Below, in pieces: positions 18,461-26,928 of a DNA stretch of 64,000 nt (positions are counted from its first letter, which is position 1; each line of letters begins with the position of its first letter). Position numbers and translations under genes: made by a program. This stretch comes from Solibacillus sp. FSL R7-0668 (GTDB taxonomy: Bacteria; Bacillota; Bacilli; Bacillales_A; Planococcaceae): the NCBI RefSeq assembly GCF_038006205.1, contig NZ_JBBOUU010000001.1, positions 1,738,001-1,802,000 on the forward strand, given 5' to 3'. The notes beneath the pieces are model-generated. The model had not been told where the DNA came from and did not search any database. It saw nothing but the letters and a program-made list of their open reading frames with translations.

Positions 18461-20050
18461 ATGAGTCGAAAAATTTGGGTTTTTGATACAACATTACGTG
18501 ACGGCGAGCAGGTGCCAGGAGCCAAGTTAAACTTATATGAAAAGGTAGAAATTGCTCAACAGCTCAAAAAACTAGGCGTTGACATTATTGAAGCCGGATT
18601 CCCTGCTTCGTCACAAGGCGATTTTGATGCAGTGAAGGCCGTCGCACAAAAAGTAGGGAATACATCGGATATTATGATAACGGCACTTGCCCGAGCGGTG
18701 AAAAATGATATTGATTCGGTCTATAACGCCGTTAAGTATGCACAAAATCCAATGATTCATATGGTGCTAGGAACGTCTGATATCCATGTTGAAAAGAAAT
18801 TTAGTAAGTCAAAGGATCAAATTTTACAAATTGGCGTAGATGCTGTGAAATACGCGAAAACACTACTACCACAAGTACAATATTCTACAGAGGATGCATC
18901 ACGCTCCGATTTTGAATATTTATGGAAAACGATTGAAGCGGTGATGAAGGCGGGCGCAACAATGATTAACGTGCCAGATACAGTTGGTTACGCAGAGCCG
19001 GAGCAATGGGGTGAGATGATTGCGAAGTTAAACTATCGCATGAAAAACCTAGATGATTCGGTACTGCTTTCTGTACACTGCCATAATGACTTAGGGATGG
19101 CAACTGCCAACACACTTGCTGCTGTAAAAAATGGGGCAGACAAAATCGAAGTGACCATGAATGGTATCGGCGAACGAGCAGGAAATGCGGCTCTAGAAGA
19201 GGTTGTGATGGCGATCAAAACGCGCGGCGATGTTTATAATGTATTTACCGATATTAATACGAAGGAAATTATCAACACATCTCGTCTCGTTTCAAGCTTT
19301 ATGGGGCTAGATGTACAGGTCAACAAGGCAATAACAGGAGACAATGCCTTCGCACACTCATCTGGTATTCATCAAGATGGTCTATTAAAATCACGTGATG
19401 CTTATGAAATTGTGCACCCTGAAGATGTGGGCTTAGATGATATGGAACTTGTGTTAACCGCACGTTCTGGTCGTCATGCTGTAAAAAATTCATTATCCAA
19501 ACTTGGGTTTGCCGATTTTGCTGAAGAAGAATTCGAGGAAATTTTCGAAGGCTTCTTAAAGCTAGCGGACTCCAAGAAGGAAGTATATGATCATGATTTA
19601 TATGTCATCGTTGAAAATTACTATGAAAAATCTGATAAAAACAATCCAAACAAAGAATCCTATAAGGACCAATTTTATGATTTAGAGGACTTACAAATTA
19701 TCGCTAATTCAACCTTCCCAAATGCCAGTGTCAAAATCCGTAAAGGGAATGAAGTATATAAGGCAAGCTCTGTCGGTTCCGGTCCGATTGATGCCCTATA
19801 TTCAGCGATTGCAGATGTCACGGAGATTAAAGTGAAATTAGTAGAGTATAATATTAGTTCAGTTTCTCGTGGACAAGAGGCGCTTGGTAAAGTCAAAATT
19901 ATTGTTGAATTTGACGGGGAACAATACATTGCCAAAGCGGCAGATACGGATATTTTAAAGGCTTCGGCATTTGCGTATATTAATGCGATTAACAGCATTA
20001 TTGTGGCACAAATTACACCACAATCACCAATTGAAATTGCCAATATCTAA
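18461..20050 (+). CDS. leuA: 2-isopropylmalate synthase
   Basis: This 529-residue enzyme condenses acetyl-CoA and 2-oxoisovalerate, the first committed step to leucine. The catalytic DRE-TIM barrel (about 1-280) has the signature [10 protein letters not shown] (usually followed by SPG, here VPG) and the metal-binding HCHNDLG. A linker follows, then the C-terminal LeuA regulatory domain (about 385-529) that binds leucine. Citramalate synthase is an alternative, but the overall sequence and the leucine T-box favour LeuA. AAAGGGG precedes the ATG. The other leu/ilv genes are not adjacent. Confidence 0.9.
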   Translation: MSRKIWVFDTTLRDGEQVPGAKLNLYEKVEIAQQLKKLGVDIIEAGFPASSQGDFDAVKAVAQKVGNTSDIMITALARAVKNDIDSVYNAVKYAQNPMIHMVLGTSDIHVEKKFSKSKDQILQIGVDAVKYAKTLLPQVQYSTEDASRSDFEYLWKTIEAVMKAGATMINVPDTVGYAEPEQWGEMIAKLNYRMKNLDDSVLLSVHCHNDLGMATANTLAAVKNGADKIEVTMNGIGERAGNAALEEVVMAIKTRGDVYNVFTDINTKEIINTSRLVSSFMGLDVQVNKAITGDNAFAHSSGIHQDGLLKSRDAYEIVHPEDVGLDDMELVLTARSGRHAVKNSLSKLGFADFAEEEFEEIFEGFLKLADSKKEVYDHDLYVIVENYYEKSDKNNPNKESYKDQFYDLEDLQIIANSTFPNASVKIRKGNEVYKASSVGSGPIDALYSAIADVTEIKVKLVEYNISSVSRGQEALGKVKIIVEFDGEQYIAKAADTDILKASAFAYINAINSIIVAQITPQSPIEIANI

Positions 20051-20052
20051 AA

Positions 20053-20092
20053 AAACGTGTCCCTGTCGAACCGGGGACACGCTTTATTCGTT
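20053..20092. terminator. Intrinsic terminator after leuA
   Basis: Stem CGTGTCCC (20056-20063) / GGGACACG (20074-20081), A-run before and CTTTATT after. It can also serve the convergent gene at 20091. Confidence 0.8.
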
Positions 20093-21086
20093 ATTTGATA
20101 AGCTGTTTTGCAAGTAATGTGTAGCTGTTTATACGTTGCTCAAGCGAATAGAGATTGCTGTTAATCATAGCTTCATCAAACCCGTATTCCGCTTGTTCTT
20201 CTACTATTTGCGCTGCGACATCCTCAGCAGAACCAATTAGCATTAAATGGCGGTTTTGCTCGAGTATCATTTTATCCATTTCCGTTAACGGATAGTCGTT
20301 TGCTTCTTCTGGTGAGAGGACATTTAATAGCTTGCCGCGCATTAAATTTAAGCGACTAATTTGCATAGGCATCGAGTAATATTCGGCTTCATCAGCTGTT
20401 GCTGCAACACTGACGGCATAAGTTGTAATAATATTCGGCTTTTCCATATAGTAGGAAGGTTGAAAGCTATTTCGATACGCATCAAAAATAGATTTGGACA
20501 TTTGCCCGTTAAAAAATTGTGCAAACGAGTAACCAACCCCTGCTGCACCGGCTTGTCGTGCGCTCTGACCACTAGAGCCGAGCAACCAGGCTTCTGGTAA
20601 TTGGACTTTAAAAGGCGTTGCGACAACTTGATCATATACCGCTTCTCCTGTACGCTGATCGTTCATTAAACGTAGAATTATCTCAAGTTTATCGTATTGC
20701 TCTGTTAAATCAGGACGTCGCCCACTCGCTAAAGCAGTCATAGCAGGCATATCTCCACCAGGAGCACGGCCAGCACCAAAATCAATTCTACCCGGTGCGA
20801 GCGCAGCTAATGTTTTAAACACCTCGGCCACTTTAAAGGGCGAGTAATGCATCATCATAATGCCACCTGTTCCTACACGAATACGCTCCGTTTTTGCGGC
20901 AATGTAGGCGGCAGTTACTTCTGGTGCGGAGCTTGCAAGTGTCGTCGTGTTATGATGCTCGGCAAACCACATACGTTCATAGCCCAGTTCATCACCAAGC
21001 TGTGCAATTTTTACACTATTTGCGAGTGCCTCTGTGGATGTCATTCCTTTAGAAATCGGCACTTGATCTAAAATACTAAGTTTCAT
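20091..21086 (-). CDS. LLM-class flavin-dependent oxidoreductase (luciferase-like)
   Basis: A 331-residue TIM-barrel protein of the bacterial luciferase-like family. Typical segments are SILDQVPISKG, the FMN-site region MWFAEHHNTTTLASSAPEV, RVGTGGIMMMHYSPFKVAE, RIDFGAGRAPGGD and WLLGSSGQSARQAG. It resembles the group-1 YwcH/YtmO-like members, whose substrates are often unknown. The ATG at 21086 is chosen because GAGGTG is just upstream; the GTG giving three more residues overlaps that ribosome site. It is downstream of the YdcF-like gene on the same strand and may be co-transcribed with it. Confidence 0.9.
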   Translation of the reverse strand: MKLSILDQVPISKGMTSTEALANSVKIAQLGDELGYERMWFAEHHNTTTLASSAPEVTAAYIAAKTERIRVGTGGIMMMHYSPFKVAEVFKTLAALAPGRIDFGAGRAPGGDMPAMTALASGRRPDLTEQYDKLEIILRLMNDQRTGEAVYDQVVATPFKVQLPEAWLLGSSGQSARQAGAAGVGYSFAQFFNGQMSKSIFDAYRNSFQPSYYMEKPNIITTYAVSVAATADEAEYYSMPMQISRLNLMRGKLLNVLSPEEANDYPLTEMDKMILEQNRHLMLIGSAEDVAAQIVEEQAEYGFDEAMINSNLYSLEQRINSYTLLAKQLIK

Positions 21087-21138
21087 TATTTTCACCTCGT
21101 TACTAGCAACAATAACGAAATAGCCTCCACTTGTAAAA

Positions 21139-21711
21139 TTATTGACCTAGTAGATAGGCTTTTAAAAGTGCTGCGCGTTCTCGAACACGCGATTTTAGCT
21201 TAACAACTTTTGGTGTAGGTGCGGCGATGACATCTGAATTTAAACCTAGTTTAGTAGCTAGTAGAGTCGCACGCTTTAAATGGAAGTCATTTGAAATAAT
21301 GGTGATGGCGCTCGTGTTTTCAGGTAAGAGCTGTTGAGAGAATTTCAGGTTTTCAAAGGTTGAAGTTGAGTTGTCTTCTATTAAAATTCGCTTTGCATCG
21401 ATGCCAGCTTGCACTAAATAATCATACATAACTGAAGCCTCAGTTTGGTCTTCATCAGCACCTTGCCCACCTGAAACAATGGCCGTCACATGCGGATATT
21501 GTAGTAAATACTCAATCGCAACGTCCAAGCGGTATTGTAATGATAAGGATGGAATACCGCCTGGCTTTACTTTTGCGCCTAAAATAATAGCGTAGTCATT
21601 CGAACCATCAGCCTTTTTTTCTGTTGCTTTATCCATTTCGTTGCCGAGCCATATGTATACAATCGCAGGTATTGTCAGTACGACGAAGCCAACAACAATC
21701 CATTTCTGCAT
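21139..21711 (-). CDS. YdcF-family (DUF218, SanA/ElyC-like) membrane-anchored protein
   Basis: A 190-residue protein with one N-terminal membrane helix (about 4-22) followed by an extracytoplasmic DUF218 domain. Family hallmarks are YAIILGAKVKPGGIPSLSLQYRLDVA, SGGQGADEDQTEA and the Thr/Asn-rich NSTSTFENLKFS, then ISNDFHLKRA. Related proteins affect envelope polysaccharide or vancomycin susceptibility in Gram-negatives, but the reaction is not known. It sits between the TDT transporter and the flavin oxidoreductase. Confidence 0.85.
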   Translation of the reverse strand: MQKWIVVGFVVLTIPAIVYIWLGNEMDKATEKKADGSNDYAIILGAKVKPGGIPSLSLQYRLDVAIEYLLQYPHVTAIVSGGQGADEDQTEASVMYDYLVQAGIDAKRILIEDNSTSTFENLKFSQQLLPENTSAITIISNDFHLKRATLLATKLGLNSDVIAAPTPKVVKLKSRVRERAALLKAYLLGQ

Positions 21712-21803
21712 CGAAAAACCCCCTTTCTATACTATACGTAGAAGAAAGGGGGGATGTTTCGTTTTGGTGCAGATTTTTCTTTTGGTGGTCCTGTTATACG
21801 ATC

Positions 21804-22787
21804 TTATTTCGTGCTATTTTGAGGCAACACTTCTTCTGACATCGCTTGCAGGGATTTTGCTCGTACTTGTATGCTTAAATAATTAATATAGCGGATGAGT
21901 ACATAGCCTACAATACATACGGCCAGGAAAAGCTGTATGTAAAAATAGCTTGTCAAGATACTTTTCGTCATGCCCTGTAATTCAACCGTATGAAGCACTG
22001 CATTGGTCGAAGTTGCTGAAATGACAAGTGGGAAAGTCATCGCTGCATAGCTTGGGTAAAACTGGAGCTTCAACATCGAAGGCAGTTTCAATACTACTAA
22101 TAAAAATAACAGCTGAGCAACGACATATAAAGCAATGATGATGCCGATTGCGTGTTGAAATTGCTCTAAATATGCCGCTAAAATAAGTGATGCCGGTGCG
22201 GATAAAATCGCAAGCATCGGAATTGTTGGCTCTGGTAAATCATTGCGAATAAAGCCACGTAAAATAACGATTGGTGCCACAATCAAAAACGCACAAAAGG
22301 CAAAAATGACAATGCCTTGTGTAAAGCCTCCTGATAAATCTTTTGCTGTTAGTGGCATGACAGCCGTTCCGACAAATAAAATAAGCCAGCTCGGAAAGAC
22401 ATCTGTAACGGTAATTTTCTTTTTCCATATAAACGTAATAAAGAAATAACAAATAATAAAAATTTGTGTTGCTGCTGCTAAAATCCAAAGTGTATGGATG
22501 ATGGAACTACTTATTCCGTAATAATGTAAGCCACTACTAAGCGCTAATGTCCCCATCGTAAATGTAGGGGATACCGAAGCAATAATGGGATTTTGCATTT
22601 CTGTAACAACCGAATTTGTAGCAAATACTAACTTTCCTAGTAATAAAAGAAACAGAACGATGCCTAAAAAGAAGCTAAAATGTGCGGCATTTGTAATCTG
22701 TAATTCATGCAATAAATTCCCGAGTGAAAAAAAGGCAAGCATAACGCCGCTTAACGGAATCGGGATTGCTTCGAATAAATACTTCAT
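21804..22787 (-). CDS. TDT-family (TehA/SLAC1-like) transporter
   Basis: A 327-residue integral membrane protein with about ten hydrophobic helices, matching the tellurite-resistance/dicarboxylate transporter (TDT) family. Sequence clues are IPIPLSGVMLAFFSLGNLL at the N terminus and the FYPSYAAMTFPLVISATSTN segment near helix 8. Substrate is likely an anion, but none can be assigned. A GGAGG lies about 14 bases before the ATG, somewhat far. A C-terminal cytoplasmic tail of about 25 residues follows the last helix. Confidence 0.75.
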   Translation of the reverse strand: MKYLFEAIPIPLSGVMLAFFSLGNLLHELQITNAAHFSFFLGIVLFLLLLGKLVFATNSVVTEMQNPIIASVSPTFTMGTLALSSGLHYYGISSSIIHTLWILAAATQIFIICYFFITFIWKKKITVTDVFPSWLILFVGTAVMPLTAKDLSGGFTQGIVIFAFCAFLIVAPIVILRGFIRNDLPEPTIPMLAILSAPASLILAAYLEQFQHAIGIIIALYVVAQLLFLLVVLKLPSMLKLQFYPSYAAMTFPLVISATSTNAVLHTVELQGMTKSILTSYFYIQLFLAVCIVGYVLIRYINYLSIQVRAKSLQAMSEEVLPQNSTK

Positions 22788-22867
22788 AGTGAGCGATTAG
22801 TCCTCCGTCATAAAAATTGCGTAAAAACAACGAGCCCGTTTTTACGCTTAGGTGTTTGTACACTATT

Positions 22868-23182
22868 CTACTGCGTTATCTTCAATCCAACAACCGCAAT
22901 GATGATAAAAGAAATAAATAAAATACGTTTCCAGTCTTTGGATTCATTGTAGAAGAGCATTCCTACGAGTGTCCCCCCAACCGTTCCAATCCCTGTCCAG
23001 ACTGCATAGGATACCCCCAGTGGCAATGTTTTCATCGCTAATGCCAGAAAGGTAAAACTACATGCAAACGCACCAAACATAATGGTGAATGAAGCGATAT
23101 TTTTTTTCAGTGCGACTTTATTCATGCCGATAACACCACCTACTTCAAATAGACCCGCTACTATTAAATAGAACCAAGCCAT
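22868..23182 (-). CDS. Small multidrug resistance (SMR) transporter subunit, second of a pair
   Basis: A 104-residue protein with four membrane helices. The conserved glutamate in helix 1 (LFEVGGVIGMNK) and the GVSYAVWTGIGTVGGTLVGM segment in helix 3 mark the SMR family. It exports cationic compounds with proton exchange. Its ATG overlaps the stop of the upstream SMR gene by one base (TAATG), so both are translated together and probably form a heterodimer, as in EbrAB or YkkCD. Confidence 0.93.
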   Translation of the reverse strand: MAWFYLIVAGLFEVGGVIGMNKVALKKNIASFTIMFGAFACSFTFLALAMKTLPLGVSYAVWTGIGTVGGTLVGMLFYNESKDWKRILFISFIIIAVVGLKITQ

Positions 23183-23517
23183 TATGCATCCCTCGCTTCT
23201 TCTTCGTTTGAAAGTAATTTTAAGCCGATGACGCCGACTAATAGTAAAGCGATAAACCCAACTTTGATCATGCTAAAGGGCTCGACAAATAGAAAGGTCT
23301 CGACAATGACCGTCCCAGCAGTCCCGATTCCTGTAAATACAGCATAAACCGTTGAAACGGGTAGTTTGTTTGTTGCGATAATTAATACGTAAAAGGATAA
23401 AACGATCAGTGCAATGACACCAATCCATAATGGAAGGGTGTTGGCATATTTTAATCCCATTGCCCAGCCGATTTCGATGATACCTGCCAATATTACTAAT
23501 AACCAATATTTTGTCAT
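23182..23517 (-). CDS. Small multidrug resistance (SMR) transporter subunit, first of a pair
   Basis: A 111-residue, four-helix SMR protein with the helix-1 glutamate (AGIIEIGWAMGLKYA) and VSTVYAVFTGIGTAGTVIVE. It has a short charged C-terminal tail (SNEEEARDA), as usual for one partner of paired SMRs. It starts nine bases after the tetR stop and overlaps the second SMR gene by one base. The order is tetR, smr-A, smr-B in one operon. No guanidine (ykkC) riboswitch is seen upstream, so a drug or quaternary-amine substrate controlled by TetR is more likely than guanidinium. Confidence 0.93.
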   Translation of the reverse strand: MTKYWLLVILAGIIEIGWAMGLKYANTLPLWIGVIALIVLSFYVLIIATNKLPVSTVYAVFTGIGTAGTVIVETFLFVEPFSMIKVGFIALLLVGVIGLKLLSNEEEARDA

Positions 23518-23526
23518 GATGTGCTC

Positions 23527-24087
23527 CTAGTTTGTTATGCCTTTATAAAAGATTTTCCAGCTAGCGTGTAACCGTTTTAAAAATCGCTCATTTCCACCAT
23601 AGAGCATTTCAACATATAGACTATCTAATAAGGCCAAATAGCTAATGGCTGCTTCCTGAGGGCTAACGGTTATGTGCTGTGTGGTGAAATAATCTTCAAA
23701 TAATTGCTCTAAATAATCTAAATAATAGTACGTTAGCTTTGTTAATGTTTGTGCTAAATGCGGAGGTGTTAAATACGTAGAACGAATAAAAAATTTTGTC
23801 TCGACATATTGTCCCATACGCTGTTCTACTTGTTGTAGAAGTGGCAGTAATTTTTCTTCAATCGATTGTTGTGCATAGCTTGTCATAGCTGCCTTCATAA
23901 ATTCAAGTTCATTTAGCATCGCTCTTTCGTAAATGGCGAGATACAATTCATCTTTACTTTTAAAGTAAGTGTAGATGGATTGTTTTTTAATGCCAGTTTC
24001 TTCTGCGATTTGTGCGAGTGAGCCACCATTATAGCCATGCTCACCAAAATTATGAAATGCGGCTTGTATTAATTTTGCCCTTGTCAT
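23527..24087 (-). CDS. TetR/AcrR-family repressor of the paired SMR operon
   Basis: A 186-residue regulator. The N-terminal helix-turn-helix reads AAFHNFGEHGYNGGSLAQIAEETGIKKQSIYTYFKSKDELY, a textbook TetR domain. The C-terminal half is a helical ligand-binding and dimerisation domain. The ATG at 24087 has GAAGGTGAAG upstream; the longer frame to 24129 would run through the palindromic operator and is unlikely. The 28-base palindrome covering its ribosome site suggests autoregulation and control of the two downstream SMR genes. It is probably released by a toxic cation. Confidence 0.93.
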   Translation of the reverse strand: MTRAKLIQAAFHNFGEHGYNGGSLAQIAEETGIKKQSIYTYFKSKDELYLAIYERAMLNELEFMKAAMTSYAQQSIEEKLLPLLQQVEQRMGQYVETKFFIRSTYLTPPHLAQTLTKLTYYYLDYLEQLFEDYFTTQHITVSPQEAAISYLALLDSLYVEMLYGGNERFLKRLHASWKIFYKGITN

Positions 24088-24091
24088 CAAC

Positions 24092-24119
24092 TTCACCTTC
24101 CTGACGTTCGTAAGGTGAA
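24092..24119. promoter_or_regulatory. TetR-type palindromic operator
   Basis: Arms TTCACCTT (24092-24099) and AAGGTGAA (24112-24119) are perfect 8-bp inverted repeats separated by 12 bases, the usual size for TetR operators. The left arm overlaps the ribosome site of the tetR gene. Confidence 0.75.
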
Positions 24120-24192
24120 TATAACACAAGAAATTTGCATAGGCAAAGCTTTTGCATTACAGTGAAAAAAATAGTAGAAATCAGGTGGAAAA

Positions 24193-24807
24193 ATGGAGCG
24201 CTGTGCGTGGGTAAAATTAGATGAACCGCTATATGTGAACTATCATGATGAAGAATGGGGTGAGCCGGTATATGACGATCAAAAATTATTTGAAATGCTC
24301 TGCTTAGAAGGGGCACAAGCGGGACTCAATTGGCTCACAATCTTAAAACGGAGAGAGGGTTATCGTGCCGCTTTTGATGGTTTTGATGTGGAAAAAATTT
24401 TGCGCTATGATGAGGCAAAGCTTGCAGCATTAAAAGAGGATGAACGCATTATTCGCAATCGTTTAAAAATCGCGAGTGTTGTGACAAATGCCAAAAGCTA
24501 TCAGAATATGCAACAACAGCATGGCTCATTTGCAAACTATATTTGGTCGTTTGTCGATGGTCAGCCGATTATTAATCATTGGGAGCGAATGGTAGATGTA
24601 CCCGTAACAACGGAGCTGAGTGACCGTATGAGTAAGCAATTGAAAAAGGATGGCTTCAAATTTGTCGGGAGTACAATTTGTTATGCGTTTATGCAGGCGG
24701 TAGGAATGGTCAATGATCATACGAAAAATTGCCACTGCTATCACAAGCGTTCCAAAAACGAAACGTTCAATTTGCAGAACAACCTAAACATGCGGCTACC
24801 TGATTGA
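24193..24807 (+). CDS. tag: DNA-3-methyladenine glycosylase I
   Basis: A 204-residue Tag enzyme, which removes 3-methyladenine from alkylated DNA to start base-excision repair. The family start RCAWV...YHDEEWGEPVYDDQKLFEML is complete. Catalytic and recognition residues lie in LEGAQAGLNWLTILKRREGYR. The zinc ligands Cys (residue 4), His (18), and the C-terminal DHTKNCHCY are all present. It is divergent from the TetR-SMR operon and ends in a hairpin that overlaps its last codons. Confidence 0.96.
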   Translation: MERCAWVKLDEPLYVNYHDEEWGEPVYDDQKLFEMLCLEGAQAGLNWLTILKRREGYRAAFDGFDVEKILRYDEAKLAALKEDERIIRNRLKIASVVTNAKSYQNMQQQHGSFANYIWSFVDGQPIINHWERMVDVPVTTELSDRMSKQLKKDGFKFVGSTICYAFMQAVGMVNDHTKNCHCYHKRSKNETFNLQNNLNMRLPD

Positions 24808-24822
24808 GTAAACCGCATGTTT
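24786..24822 (+). terminator. Hairpin terminator overlapping the end of tag
   Basis: Ten-bp stem AAACATGCGG (24786-24795) / CCGCATGTTT (24813-24822), followed by TCATTTG. The left arm is inside the tag coding end. Confidence 0.6.
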
Positions 24823-25041
24823 TCATTTGACACAGTTCATTCTGCCTAAAGTAAGACATCTAGATGTATTTTCAACATAAATTTTAAAGTATAATGAAAT
24901 AAATCGGGAGTTAATTCCTAATTATGACAAAAATAATTGAGCAACATGAATCAATTTCTTCCTTTTTCCAAAAAATAATATTCAAGGAAAAATTTCTATG
25001 CGTATAATGAAATTATTAGATGAATAAAGGAGTTTAAGCGG

Positions 25042-26871
25042 ATGACAGAATCAGTATTATCACTAAATAATTCAAATGACACCCAAACAAATTTGCAACA
25101 ATTTATCGAACGCTTAAAGCCGCTCCACGTAATATTGTCGCAAAATACATATGTAAAAGATATGACCAATCGACTAAATCGCATTATTGAGGATGCAACT
25201 AGTCAGCCAATCATGTTAATTTTGGGAAAAGAGCGCGTCGGCAAAACAACATTAATTAATGGCCTATTAGGAAGAAGCCTATTAGAGGATAATAAAAACG
25301 AGCCAACATATGTCAATACGTTTATCAAATATGGTGAACAGGAGTGCATAAAAGCAATCTTTTTAGATGGTATGGTGGCCACTTTTGATATTTCGAAATT
25401 AAAGCTCCTAACGATTTCTAATAGTGAAAGTGCTCAAATTATTCGCGAGCATATTGATTATTTAGAAGTGTATATTAAACATGATTTATTAAAAGATGTG
25501 ACAATTATCGACTCTATTGGACTTGAAGTTGGGGCAAATAATACAGCATACTTTTCCCAAAGCTTATTGCAACGAGTGGATGAAGTATTCTTTGTGTTAA
25601 GAGCTGGTTCATCTGCTACAGATGATGAAGTGAACTTTATTAAAAAGCTCAATACACTAGGAATTACTGCTAATTTAGTCGTTAATGGGATTGATCAGCT
25701 CGATCATAAAGTAGAGCAGTTTATCCAAGAAGAAAAGAATGTCTATGGTGAACATATCGGACATGTTGTTGCGGTTTCGGCACTTCAAGCATTGCAAGGC
25801 CGTAAAACGAATAATAGCCAACTACTCATTGATTCGCGTATTACACAGCTTACCCAGTTAATTCAAGAGCTAGCGGATAATCAACAAAAGAAAACGCGCA
25901 ATGTTATGGAGCAATTTATGAATTGGCTGGAGCGTTTACGAAAAGAAGTCGAGCTCATTCCGCTCCGTGAGCCTTATGCTTCGGCTTTTGCCAATGTGGA
26001 GCAATATCATTCGGATTCAGATTTAGAATTTACACGTAAACAGCGTGACTTGGCATTGATTTCGGCGTACGAAGAGGAATATGCAAGTGTGAGCAAAGTA
26101 TTTAAAGATGTTCAAACGCTTTATCAATTACTGCAAAAATTAGCGAGTGATTTGTATTTACGTGATACCTTAGTAGAGAAATACGAGGAAATTGCCGTAC
26201 TTTATCAAAAAAATGTACGCGATTATCGCAAGCTGCATGTCGATTATACGATGGAATATGCTCGCTTTGAAAAGCAATATAAAAAGCAAACGAACCAAAA
26301 TTTAACCTTCCCACTTCCACAAGAAGAAGCACAGGGGATCATGTTAGATCGAATCCAATCATTGAATAAAATACAAGCTCAGCTAGCTGAAAAAGTCGAA
26401 CTAATTCGTAAATATGAGGAGTTCGTACTAAAAAATTTATACATCGTTCAAAATCGATTAAATGAGCTTGCAGAGAAACGTCTCGTTCAAATTCAAGGGC
26501 AGGTAAGCGACTTAAATATTCAGCGCAAACGTGAACGCAGTTATTTAAAATCCTATGCGAATAAATTAACAGAGTTTAACTGTATTGTAGAAGCACAGGG
26601 CTTTTTAATGGATGCCATCATGCCTTATTTACTAGAGCAGCAGCTACCAATTTCTGAACAGGAAAAAACGCATATTCAAAATACAATCGAATGTATTTGT
26701 GCCATTGATTTGACACATCAAGCATTGTATAAACGTTTAAATGTGACAGATGCAGATGATTTATTGACACAGATGGACTTTGAAGGGAAATTCAAATTAT
26801 TCGGACTGAGCTTAACGGAATCGGATATCCTATCTGAAATTCCTGAACTACCAAATTTACTAGAAGTATAA
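25042..26871 (+). CDS. Dynamin-like GTPase, stand-alone
   Basis: A 609-residue protein with an N-terminal dynamin-type GTPase domain. G1 is GKERVGKTT (62-70), G3 is DSIG (157-160) and G4 is NGID (215-218). A long helical region with several coiled-coil stretches (about 300-520) follows, like the stalk of bacterial dynamin-like proteins. G4 reads NGID rather than the usual [TN]KxD. No obvious hydrophobic paddle or transmembrane segment is seen. Bacterial relatives remodel or tether membranes, but this one's role is unknown. AAAGGAG supports the ATG at 25042. It is monocistronic, convergent with yfkAB and 3.5 kb from the RavA/ViaA-like locus. Confidence 0.82.
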   Translation: MTESVLSLNNSNDTQTNLQQFIERLKPLHVILSQNTYVKDMTNRLNRIIEDATSQPIMLILGKERVGKTTLINGLLGRSLLEDNKNEPTYVNTFIKYGEQECIKAIFLDGMVATFDISKLKLLTISNSESAQIIREHIDYLEVYIKHDLLKDVTIIDSIGLEVGANNTAYFSQSLLQRVDEVFFVLRAGSSATDDEVNFIKKLNTLGITANLVVNGIDQLDHKVEQFIQEEKNVYGEHIGHVVAVSALQALQGRKTNNSQLLIDSRITQLTQLIQELADNQQKKTRNVMEQFMNWLERLRKEVELIPLREPYASAFANVEQYHSDSDLEFTRKQRDLALISAYEEEYASVSKVFKDVQTLYQLLQKLASDLYLRDTLVEKYEEIAVLYQKNVRDYRKLHVDYTMEYARFEKQYKKQTNQNLTFPLPQEEAQGIMLDRIQSLNKIQAQLAEKVELIRKYEEFVLKNLYIVQNRLNELAEKRLVQIQGQVSDLNIQRKRERSYLKSYANKLTEFNCIVEAQGFLMDAIMPYLLEQQLPISEQEKTHIQNTIECICAIDLTHQALYKRLNVTDADDLLTQMDFEGKFKLFGLSLTESDILSEIPELPNLLEV

Positions 26872-26873
26872 AA

Positions 26874-26922
26874 AAAGAGCGGAATAGGTGCCAATTAGCC
26901 CTTGTTCCGCTCTTTATTTTTT
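26874..26922. terminator. Bidirectional terminator between the dynamin-like gene and yfkAB
   Basis: Eleven-bp stem AAAGAGCGGAA (26874-26884) / TTCCGCTCTTT (26905-26915), A-run on the left and ATTTTTT on the right. Confidence 0.85.
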
Positions 26923-26928
26923 GTATCT

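Noticed and set aside
23518-24192. Guanidine (ykkC) riboswitch for the SMR pair
   Set aside because: The operon begins with tetR and a palindromic operator; no ykkC aptamer sequence is present.
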